From assembly GCF_004335005.1 (NCBI RefSeq), contig NZ_RQRT01000004.1, forward strand, positions 1 to 64,000: a DNA stretch of 64,000 bases, written 5' to 3'. Origin of the DNA: Paracoccus nototheniae. Lineage in GTDB: Bacteria > Pseudomonadota > Alphaproteobacteria > Rhodobacterales > Rhodobacteraceae. The position numbers and the translations under genes are program-made. Below, in pieces: positions 17,916 through 24,637 of this stretch. Every line of letters starts with the position of its first letter. Within the stretch, counting starts at the first letter, position 1. The notes beneath the pieces are model-generated. The model was not told where the DNA came from. It saw only the letters and a program-made list of their open reading frames with translations, and did not search any database.

Positions 17916-17950
17916 AAAGAAAAACCCCGCGCCCGGACCGGGGCGCGGGG
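17916..17950 (-). terminator. Intra-operon attenuating hairpin between binding protein and permease genes
   Basis: Read on the minus strand the sequence is CCCCGCGCCC, a six-base loop, then GGGCGCGGGG followed by TTTTTC, a perfect 10-bp stem plus T-run. It lies directly after the binding-protein stop and just before the first permease gene. Confidence 0.8.
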
Positions 17951-17966
17951 GGTGGTCAGGCCGTGA

Positions 17967-19208
17967 TCACATCGCGTTGGCGACGGCGTCCGACAGTTGC
18001 TGAACGGCGTCATCCGACGACATGTCGCTGTTGAAATGCGCGGTCACCACATCGGTGATCGCACCGGCGGGCGCGCCGCGCAGGGCCATGCCATGGGCAT
18101 AGCTGGGCAGCAGCGATCCGTCTTCGGCATCCGCCGTCATGTCGGCATTGGACTGGGTGGCGCAATCGTCGAAATCATCCAGCGCCACATCGGTGCGCGC
18201 CGGGATCGAGCCCTTGTTCAGGTTGAATGTGTGCTGGAATTCCGGCCCCATGATCAGGCTGGCCAGCAGCGCCTGCCCTTGCTGCTTGTCCTCGCCGTCC
18301 AGCTCGAAAAAGGCAAAGCTGTCGACATTGTACAGGAAGCCCTCGCCCGGGGTCGGGGCGCAGACGAAATCGACGCCCGGCACCTTGCCTGCGGCCAGAA
18401 ACTCGCCCTTGGCCCAGTCACCCATGATCTGGAAGGCGGCCTCGCCGTTCATGACCATCGCCGTGGCCAGATTCCAATCGCGACCCGAGAAGTTGTCATC
18501 GACATAGCCGCGAATGACCCGCATCTCGTCAAAGACCGACTTCATCGTGTCCGAGGTCAGCGCCTCGGGGTCCAGATCGACCAGCGACTGCTGATAGAAT
18601 TCCGGCCCGCCCAAGCCCAGCACGACGGTTTCGAAGATCGTCGCATCCTGCCAGTTCTGGCCGCCATGGGCCAAGGGCGTCACGCCCGCCGCCTGCAGCT
18701 TTTCGGCAGCGGCGTTGAATTCTTCCCAGGTGGTCGGCATGGTGATGCCGTTATCGTCCAGGATCTGCTTGTTGCCCCAGATCCAGTTGACGCGGTGCAC
18801 ATTGACGGGCGCGGCACACCACTGGCCTTCGCATTTCATATGCTCGGCGATCTGGGCGGGCAGGACGGCGTCCCAGCCATTTTCCTCGGCCACGGGGCCG
18901 ATATCGGCCAGACCGGTTTCTTCGTACCACTCCTGAATGGCGGGGCCCTTCAGCTGCACGGCGGTCGGGGCATTGCCCGACAGGACGCGGGCGCGCAGCG
19001 CGGTCATCGCGGCGTCACCGCCGCCGCCTGCCACGGGCATGTCGGTCCAGGTGCCGCCCTGGGCTGCGAACTGCTCCTGCAGCACGGCGACGGATTTCGC
19101 CTCGCCGCCCGAGGTCCACCAATGCAGGACTTCGGCGGTGGGTTCGGCCATGGCGGGCACGGCCAGCATCACGGCAGTCGAGGCTGCCAGTACGGATTTC
19201 AGGGTCAT
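17967..19208 (-). CDS. gtsA: Periplasmic glucose/sugar-binding protein (GtsA-like)
   Basis: 413 aa. Signal peptide LKSVLAASTAVMLAVPAMAE, then a family-1 solute-binding protein. The N-terminal signature EVLHWWTSGGEAKSVAVLQE, followed by PVAGGGGDAAMTALRARV and LSGNAPTAVQLKGPAIQEW, is very close to what I know of the GtsA/glucose-mannose binding proteins. ATG 19208 is preceded by GGGAGGATCC. The combination with two permeases, an ATPase, glucokinase and a divergent OmpR-type two-component system resembles the Pseudomonas gtsABCD-glk-gltR/gtrS region. Glucose as ligand is therefore likely but not proven. Confidence 0.85.
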   Translation of the reverse strand: MTLKSVLAASTAVMLAVPAMAEPTAEVLHWWTSGGEAKSVAVLQEQFAAQGGTWTDMPVAGGGGDAAMTALRARVLSGNAPTAVQLKGPAIQEWYEETGLADIGPVAEENGWDAVLPAQIAEHMKCEGQWCAAPVNVHRVNWIWGNKQILDDNGITMPTTWEEFNAAAEKLQAAGVTPLAHGGQNWQDATIFETVVLGLGGPEFYQQSLVDLDPEALTSDTMKSVFDEMRVIRGYVDDNFSGRDWNLATAMVMNGEAAFQIMGDWAKGEFLAAGKVPGVDFVCAPTPGEGFLYNVDSFAFFELDGEDKQQGQALLASLIMGPEFQHTFNLNKGSIPARTDVALDDFDDCATQSNADMTADAEDGSLLPSYAHGMALRGAPAGAITDVVTAHFNSDMSSDDAVQQLSDAVANAM

Positions 19209-19324
19209 GGATCCTCCCAGATCTTGCTTGCGCGGATGATCGCCTCCGCGTGTGGCAGGATCATGCCAAATCCCCAGCCATGTCCGCAACGCAGGACAGC
19301 CATGCAAAATGCAGATTTCGGATC

Positions 19325-19344
19325 GTTACGTTACAGTCTGTTAC
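19325..19344. promoter_or_regulatory. GTTAC direct repeats, candidate binding site for the adjacent OmpR-type regulator
   Basis: Three GTTAC pentamers at 19324-19328, 19329-19333 and 19340-19344 (approximate to one base) lie in the divergent gap between the sugar-binding protein gene and the response regulator. OmpR-family regulators commonly bind direct repeats at about 10-bp spacing. Binding is inferred only from position and repetition. Confidence 0.35.
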
Positions 19345-19390
19345 GCAAGCCCCCCGGTCCGGTGTAGAACGACCGCAAGGGAGGATCCGT

Positions 19391-19418
19391 CATGAGCCTG
19401 CACCCATGAGCCTGCACC
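19391..19418 (+). repeat. Perfect 14-bp tandem duplication at the response-regulator start
   Basis: CATGAGCCTGCACC occurs twice in a row (19391-19404 and 19405-19418). Each copy brings an ATG followed by AGC CTG CAC, so the true start is preceded by a decoy copy that is out of frame with the gene. Confidence 0.95.
19392..19409 (+). CDS. Five-codon mini-ORF (MSLHP) ahead of the response regulator
   Basis: ATG 19392 lies six bases after the strong Shine-Dalgarno AAGGGAGGA (19377-19385) and reads Met-Ser-Leu-His-Pro before TGA at 19407-19409. That TGA overlaps the regulator's own ATG at 19406 (ATGA). With this spacing ribosomes should start at the mini-ORF and reach the regulator by re-initiation. 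It arose from the 14-bp duplication. Whether it has a regulatory effect is inference. Confidence 0.55.
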   Translation: MSLHP

Positions 19419-20134
19419 GACTGCTGCTGGTCGAGGATGATGCCGACATGGCCGCGATGCTGGCCGCCTATCTGCAACGGCAGGGCTTTCACGTCGCCTG
19501 CGCCCATGACCGGGCGGGCGCGCTGGCGGCGCTGCGGGGCGGGCGTGTCGATCTGATCCTGCTGGACGTGTCCCTGGGCGATGACAACGGCGTGCAGATC
19601 TGCGCCGAGATCCGCGAGGCGCAGGACGTGCCGATCATCATGGTCAGCGCGCTGTCTGCGGATCATCAGCGCATGGCGGGATACGAGGTCGGCGCCGATG
19701 ATTACATCGCCAAGCCCTTCAACCCCGACCTGCTGCTGGCCCGCATCCGCGCGGTGCTGCGCCGGGCCGGGCGCGTGCCCAGCCTGTCGCACCGGCGTCG
19801 CGACAGCCTGCTGCGCTTTGCCGGCTGGCGCTATGACGCCCGGCGCGACGAGGTGACGGCGCCCGGCGGCTGGCAGGTCTCGCTGTCCTCGCGCGAGACG
19901 GCGTTGCTGCGGGTGTTTCTGGCCAATCCGCTGATCCCCCTGACGCGCGAGGAAATCGCCGCCGCTCTGGACGATGACGAGACTGCGGACGGGGCCGCCG
20001 ATGGCGCTGCCGGGGGCCGCGCCATCGACATGCTGGTGGGCCGCCTGCGCCACAAGACCGAGGCCGGTCTGATCCGCACCGAACGCGGCCTTGGCTATGT
20101 GCTGACGACCGAGGTCACGCGTGAGCCTCAGTGA
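19406..20134 (+). CDS. OmpR-family response regulator (GltR-like)
   Basis: 242 aa. Receiver domain (about residues 1-120) with LLLVEDDADM, phospho-acceptor Asp in LILLDVSLGDDNG, Thr/Ser switch in MVSALSA and Lys in YIAKPFNPD; then a winged-helix DNA-binding domain (about residues 135-242) with a recognition-helix region ending in RLRHKTEAGLIRTERGLGYVL. ATG 19406 is the only start giving the normal receiver N-terminus. It overlaps the kinase gene by 14 bp and is divergent from the sugar transporter operon, which it probably controls, as GltR does for glucose uptake in Pseudomonas. An Asp/Gly/Ala-rich insertion (DDDETADGAADGAAGG) sits inside the wing domain. Confidence 0.88.
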   Translation: MSLHRLLLVEDDADMAAMLAAYLQRQGFHVACAHDRAGALAALRGGRVDLILLDVSLGDDNGVQICAEIREAQDVPIIMVSALSADHQRMAGYEVGADDYIAKPFNPDLLLARIRAVLRRAGRVPSLSHRRRDSLLRFAGWRYDARRDEVTAPGGWQVSLSSRETALLRVFLANPLIPLTREEIAAALDDDETADGAADGAAGGRAIDMLVGRLRHKTEAGLIRTERGLGYVLTTEVTREPQ

Positions 20135-21545
20135 CCGGCTCAGCCTGCGGGGGCTGGCCAGCCTGTGGGTGGTGCTGGCGATGGTCGCGGGCGGCGCGGC
20201 GGTCTGGCTGTGGATGGCCAGCGACGCGGCATGGCGCGCGCATCTGGACCGCGCCTATGTGGCCGGGCTGGCGCTGGCCGACGGTCTGGACAATGGCAGC
20301 CCCCTGCCCGACGGTCTGGCGCTGATCCAGCTGGATGCGGCGCCCGGCCTGCCGCCCGGATGGCGCCAGACGGTGCTGACCCTGACCGGCGGCGGACGCC
20401 CCGATCTGGCGCGCGGCGCGCGGCTGTCGCTGCGCATCCAGTCGCCCGACATCCTGTATCCGGCCGCCGGGGTGGAGAGCTTCGGCGGCGGCAGTCAGGC
20501 GACGGGGCTGGCCTCGGTCACCCGCCTTCTGGCGCGGTTCTGCAGCGATCCGCGCCTGTTCGTACAGCAGGACAGCGGGCCGTGGATGCGCATCGACGGG
20601 GCGGCGGTCTGGGGCTGCGATGCGGCACCCCCCGACCGGCGGCTTTGGGCCGGGGCGCTGGCCCTTGGCGCGCTGGCGCTGCTGCTGGGCTGGGTGGCGG
20701 GGATTTCCGGCGCCTTTACCGATTTCGCCCGCGCGCTTGGCGATCACCGGGCGCGCAATGCCGCCCTGCCGGTGGGCGGCGTGGCCGAGCTGCGCCAGAC
20801 CGCGCAGGCCGTGAACGCCTATGTCGCGCAGGACCGCGCCGCGTTGGAAAACCGCGCGCTGGTCCTGTCGGGGGTCAGCCATGATCTGGGCACCCCCGCC
20901 ACCCGCCTGCGCCTGCGCTGCGCGATGATCGGGGATGCCGATCTGCGCGCCCGGCTGGAACGCGACATCGACCAGATGACGGTGATGATCGACGGTGTGC
21001 TGACCTATACCCGCGCCGAGATCGGGGCAGAGCCGTTCCGCGATCTGTCCCTGACCTCGCTGGCCGAGGCGGTGGTGGCCGATTATCAGGATGTCGGCCT
21101 GCCCGTGTCCCTGCGCGCAGCCGCTGCCCGGCCCACCCGTGCGGGCACGCTGTTTTCCCGACAGACCAGCCGTCCGGCGGCCCGCACAACGGCAGAGCCC
21201 CATGCAATGCTGATGCGCGGCCAGCCCACCGCCCTTCGGCGCGCGCTGTCGAACCTGATCGACAATGCCCTGAAATACGGGCGAGAAGCCGTGGTGATGT
21301 CCGATGCCGATGCGGACGAGGTCTGGATCACCGTCACCGATCGCGGATCGGTCCTGACCGGCGACGATCTGGCGCGGCTGACCGGGGCCTTTCAGCGCGG
21401 CGAGAATGCGGGTGCGGCGACCGGGGTGGGTCTGGGTCTGGCGATCGTGTCCACCATCGCCGCTCAGCACGGTGGCAGGCTGGAATTTCACCGACGCTCC
21501 GAGGGGGTCGAGGCGCGTCTGATCCTGTCGCGGCGTTGGGCCTGA
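20121..21545 (+). CDS. Sensor histidine kinase, partner of the OmpR-type regulator
   Basis: 474 aa from GTG 20121, overlapping the regulator gene. Two membrane helices (about residues 12-32 and 177-200) flank a ~145-residue periplasmic sensor domain; then a HAMP-like linker, the H-box SGVSHDLGTPATRLRLR (about residue 255), N-box ALSNLIDNALKYGRE and G-box GVGLGLAIVSTIAAQHGG. This is a classic membrane kinase of the EnvZ/GtrS type. The DHp motif carries SHDLGTP rather than the more common SHELRTP. By context it senses a sugar or sugar-acid signal and phosphorylates the upstream regulator. Confidence 0.88.
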   Translation: MSLSDRLSLRGLASLWVVLAMVAGGAAVWLWMASDAAWRAHLDRAYVAGLALADGLDNGSPLPDGLALIQLDAAPGLPPGWRQTVLTLTGGGRPDLARGARLSLRIQSPDILYPAAGVESFGGGSQATGLASVTRLLARFCSDPRLFVQQDSGPWMRIDGAAVWGCDAAPPDRRLWAGALALGALALLLGWVAGISGAFTDFARALGDHRARNAALPVGGVAELRQTAQAVNAYVAQDRAALENRALVLSGVSHDLGTPATRLRLRCAMIGDADLRARLERDIDQMTVMIDGVLTYTRAEIGAEPFRDLSLTSLAEAVVADYQDVGLPVSLRAAAARPTRAGTLFSRQTSRPAARTTAEPHAMLMRGQPTALRRALSNLIDNALKYGREAVVMSDADADEVWITVTDRGSVLTGDDLARLTGAFQRGENAGAATGVGLGLAIVSTIAAQHGGRLEFHRRSEGVEARLILSRRWA

Positions 21546-21639
21546 CGCGCCTGCCGGATCGGAGCATAGGCAGAAAAACGGAACCTTGCGGTCAAACTCT
21601 GCGTTTTCAACACATAGACGCATTAAAAGGCCTTTCATC

Positions 21640-22065
21640 ATGACCCGCACAGATCGCATCGTCCGCCTTGGCATTGCCGGCAGCGTCGCCTTGCTGAGCG
21701 CCATGCCCGCCCTTGCGGCCAGCCCCTCGGATCCGACCGTGCAGGTCTGGAGCGCGATGCGGGGCACCGAACCCGCCGCCCTGCTGGCTTCGATCGACAG
21801 CTTGCCGGTGTCGGAGCTGGCCATCGACGATCAGCCCTATTGCGCTGCCGATGGCGAAATCGCGGCGACGCTGGAACAGGATTTCAACGAACATCCCGTC
21901 GATCTGGACAATGCCAGCGGGACCGAGCTGTGGGGGTCCGATCTGATGGGCACCTGGACGCTGGTCGCCCCGCGCGAAGATGACACGAGTTGCATCATCG
22001 CCAGCGGCATCGGTTTCACGACCGACAAGACCGCCGAGGCTTTCTACACCATCGCCGGTCTGTAA
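21640..22065 (+). CDS. Small exported protein of unknown function
   Basis: 141 aa. A clear signal peptide (IVRLGIAGSVALLSAMPALAA) is followed by a ~110-residue periplasmic domain with two cysteines (in QPYCAADGE and DTSCIIASG) that could form a disulfide, and the block LWGSDLMGTWTLVAPREDD. ATG 21640 has AAAAGG upstream; a longer reading adds non-signal sequence. The pattern faintly resembles short Rhodobacteraceae exported proteins, some annotated (doubtfully) as S-adenosyl-L-homocysteine hydrolase, but I do not recognise a family with certainty. It follows the kinase gene by 94 bp on the same strand and is convergent with an amino-acid transporter. Confidence 0.7.
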   Translation: MTRTDRIVRLGIAGSVALLSAMPALAASPSDPTVQVWSAMRGTEPAALLASIDSLPVSELAIDDQPYCAADGEIAATLEQDFNEHPVDLDNASGTELWGSDLMGTWTLVAPREDDTSCIIASGIGFTTDKTAEAFYTIAGL

Positions 22066-22074
22066 GTCAGGCGC

Positions 22075-22815
22075 CTAGCCGACCCGGCGCAGAAATGCGC
22101 GGGTCCGGTCGTCCTGAGCGTTTCCGAACATTTGTTCCGGTGGCCCCTGTTCGACGATCCTTCCGCCTTCCATGAACACGATCCGGTCCGCGATCTCGCG
22201 GGCGAACTGCATTTCATGGGTGACGATCAGCATTGTCTGGCGACCATCGGCGATGCGGCGGATCAGGTCCAGAACCTCGCCCACCCATTCGGGGTCCAGC
22301 GCGCTGGTCGGTTCGTCAAACAGCATCAGATCCGCATCCAGCGCCATGGCCCGCCCGATTCCGACGCGCTGTTGCTGACCGCCCGACATGGCGGCGGGAT
22401 AGCTGTCGCCCCGGTCGGCCAGCCCGATCTGGGCCAGAATATCGCTGGCCCGCGCATCGGCCTTGGCCTTGGACCAGCCGCGCACGGTCGTCAGCCCCTC
22501 GGTGATATTGGCCCGCGCGGTCTTGTTGGCAAACAGCGCATAGTTCTGAAACACGAACCCCGTCCGCCGCCGCAGGGCCAAGATATCCGACGCCTTGGCA
22601 CGCGCGGCGTCCACGCTGACGTCGCCCATACGGATGATCCCTTCCTCGGGTCGATCCAGATAGTTCAGGCAGCGCAGCAGGGTCGATTTGCCGGTGCCCG
22701 AGGGGCCGATGATCGCCACCCGCTCTCCGGGTTCAAGACACAGGTCGATGCCGTTCAGCACGGTGTTGGTGCCGAACCGCTTGACCAACCCGGTGATCTC
22801 GATCTGACAGCTCAT
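22075..22815 (-). CDS. Polar amino acid ABC transporter ATP-binding protein
   Basis: 246 aa. Walker A GPSGTGKSTLLR, Q-loop FVFQNYALF, signature MSGGQQQRVGIGRAM, Walker B LMLFDEPTSALD and H-loop IVTHEMQFARE are those of the GlnQ/HisP/TcyN group. Overlaps the permease gene by 4 bp (ATGA). Energises import of a polar amino acid, possibly cystine, judging from the permease and binding protein; substrate cannot be fixed from sequence. Confidence 0.92.
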   Translation of the reverse strand: MSCQIEITGLVKRFGTNTVLNGIDLCLEPGERVAIIGPSGTGKSTLLRCLNYLDRPEEGIIRMGDVSVDAARAKASDILALRRRTGFVFQNYALFANKTARANITEGLTTVRGWSKAKADARASDILAQIGLADRGDSYPAAMSGGQQQRVGIGRAMALDADLMLFDEPTSALDPEWVGEVLDLIRRIADGRQTMLIVTHEMQFAREIADRIVFMEGGRIVEQGPPEQMFGNAQDDRTRAFLRRVG

Positions 22816-23486
22816 CGTGCCACCGCCTTTCCAAGGCTCAGTTCAAGCCGCCTTTGGCCCACCGACAACGTCTCGACGATGACCCAGTAAGACAGCGCGA
22901 CGACCAGAAACGCCTCCAGATACAGGAAACTGCCGGCGGCTTCCTTTTGCGCGGCGCCCATCATCTCGGTCACGCCAAGGGTAAAGGCCAGCGAGGTGCT
23001 TTTGATCATGTCGATGAAATAATTCATCAGCGTCGGCGCCGCCGTGCGCGCGGCTTGCGGCAGGATGATCCGGCGCAGCAGCTGGCCCCGCGTCATGCCA
23101 ACCGATTGGGCGGCCTCCCACTGGCTGCGATCGACGCCCAGAATGGCGCCCCGGATGCTTTCCGCCATATAGGCCGAGAAATGCAGCGTCAGACCGATGA
23201 TCGCCGCCGTCACGCCGTCAATCCCGGTCATCGCGGGAAAGACCTGCGGCAGGCCGAAATAGAACAGGAACAGCTGCACCAGCAGCGGCGTGCCGCGAAA
23301 AAAGCTGATGAACACCGCCACCACGCGATCCAGCACCGGCACGCGCAGCACCCGCACGATGGCCAGCGCCGACCCAAGGGTCAGCGCCGCGACCATCGCG
23401 ACCACCGCCATGAACAGCGTCAGGGGCACATATCCCGCGATGACCGGGACCAGATCCCACATATAGGCGGTGTCCAGCGGGCGCAT
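22812..23486 (-). CDS. Polar amino acid ABC transporter permease
   Basis: 224 aa, HisM/GlnP-type. About five membrane helices, with the HEQRA-type signature region SIRGAILGVDRSQWEAAQSV and an EAA-like loop LLRRIILPQAARTAAPTLMN that docks on the ATPase. Only one permease gene is present, so it probably forms a homodimer. It is immediately adjacent to the binding-protein stop, and its own stop overlaps the ATPase start. Confidence 0.92.
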   Translation of the reverse strand: MRPLDTAYMWDLVPVIAGYVPLTLFMAVVAMVAALTLGSALAIVRVLRVPVLDRVVAVFISFFRGTPLLVQLFLFYFGLPQVFPAMTGIDGVTAAIIGLTLHFSAYMAESIRGAILGVDRSQWEAAQSVGMTRGQLLRRIILPQAARTAAPTLMNYFIDMIKSTSLAFTLGVTEMMGAAQKEAAGSFLYLEAFLVVALSYWVIVETLSVGQRRLELSLGKAVAR

Positions 23487-24242
23487 CTATTCGGTCGCAG
23501 GCGCGGTCACGTCCGCATCAAGCCATTTTTCCGAAATCCCGGTCAGGGTGCCATCCTCTTTCAGCGTGGTGATCGCGGCATCCACGCGGTCGCGCAGGGC
23601 CTGACCTTCGGCATCGTTGCGAAATGGCAGGGCGTTGCGGATTTCCGAGAAGGGCTCCCCCGCCAATGCCAGGGGCAGCGGGCTTTGCGCGATGACCTGA
23701 GCGGACGACACGCGGTCCATCACAAAGGCATCGACCCGGCCAAGGGCGGTGTCCTGTTCGATATTGCTTTCATAGGTGCGGATGTCGATCTGATCCGCGT
23801 TCGGCAGTTCCCGCAGCAACTGTTCAAAATTCGACCCCAGATTGACCGCGACGGTCTTGCCCGACAGGCTGTCGGGACCGGTCACCTCGGCCTCGTTGCC
23901 GGCGCGGGTCACGACCTGCGCGCCGTCAAAGACATAGGGCTGGGTAAAGGCGAAGGCCGCCTCGCGTTCCGGGGTGATGGTGATCTGGTTGGCGATCGTG
24001 TCGATGCGGCCCGATTCCAACGCGCCGATCAGGCCGGAAAAGGACATGGTCACGAATTCGACCTCGTCCCCGGTCTCTGCGGCCACGGCGTTGAGGAAAT
24101 CGACCTCGAACCCCTGCAGCTGGTCGGCACGGGTGAATGTAAAGGGGAAATAGCCCCCCGACATGCCGACGCGGATCGTGTCGGCTGCGGCGGGCAGGGC
24201 AGTGGTCAGGGCCAGAACGGCGGCGACGGCAAGTTTGCGCAT
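23487..24242 (-). CDS. Polar amino acid ABC transporter substrate-binding protein
   Basis: 251 aa from ATG 24242, preceded by AAAGGAGATTTCC. Signal peptide KLAVAAVLALTTALPAAADT, then a family-3 binding protein: TIRVGMSGGYFPFTF, LQGFEVDFLNAVAAETG, and IDTIANQITITPEREAAFAF. The ITITPER block and the overall pattern resemble cystine/FliY-TcyK-like proteins, but ligand assignment is tentative. It heads a three-gene operon (binding protein, permease, ATPase) on the minus strand. Confidence 0.9.
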   Translation of the reverse strand: MRKLAVAAVLALTTALPAAADTIRVGMSGGYFPFTFTRADQLQGFEVDFLNAVAAETGDEVEFVTMSFSGLIGALESGRIDTIANQITITPEREAAFAFTQPYVFDGAQVVTRAGNEAEVTGPDSLSGKTVAVNLGSNFEQLLRELPNADQIDIRTYESNIEQDTALGRVDAFVMDRVSSAQVIAQSPLPLALAGEPFSEIRNALPFRNDAEGQALRDRVDAAITTLKEDGTLTGISEKWLDADVTAPATE

Positions 24243-24637
24243 CGGAAATCTCCTTTGGGTCTTGGCCCTTACCTGCGATCTGACGCATCGGTTCACAAGG
24301 CTGTGGCGATCAGAAAAGAACGAACATCCCGGCCCGGCGCCGCTTGGCACACCGGCCTTGCGGGCGAAACGACGGGCCGCGAACATCGTTCCGCGCCGGG
24401 CACCGGGTTCTGCGATGCGACCAGCCCGGCCGGGTCATGCCCCGACTTGGCCCGACATGCCGCGCGATGCCGCGCGGGGGGGGCAGACCGCACGACGACG
24501 GCTCCGTCGGGGCGGCCGATCGTCAGCAGGGACAGGCCCGCCCGATGCCGGCTGCGGATCACGACTTGTTCCCTTTCCCTTTCGGCGGCACTGTGTCAGG
24601 AATGCCACGCCACTTGGAATTGCGAAAGGTTTTCATC
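24243..24637. other. 395-bp divergent intergenic region with a 10-bp tandem repeat
   Basis: No convincing gene. It separates the amino-acid binding-protein operon (minus) from the DUF2125-like gene (plus), so both promoters should be here. It is GC-rich and contains an exact tandem repeat ATGCCGCGCG x2 at 24457-24476 followed by a G-run at 24475-24482. A minus-strand open frame of 89 codons (24293-24562) has no start context or recognisable product. A small RNA or a decayed gene is possible but not supported. Confidence 0.4.

Noticed and set aside
24293-24562. Minus-strand 89-codon open frame in the intergenic region
   Set aside because: No ribosome binding site, no recognisable product and Arg/Pro/Ala-biased composition.
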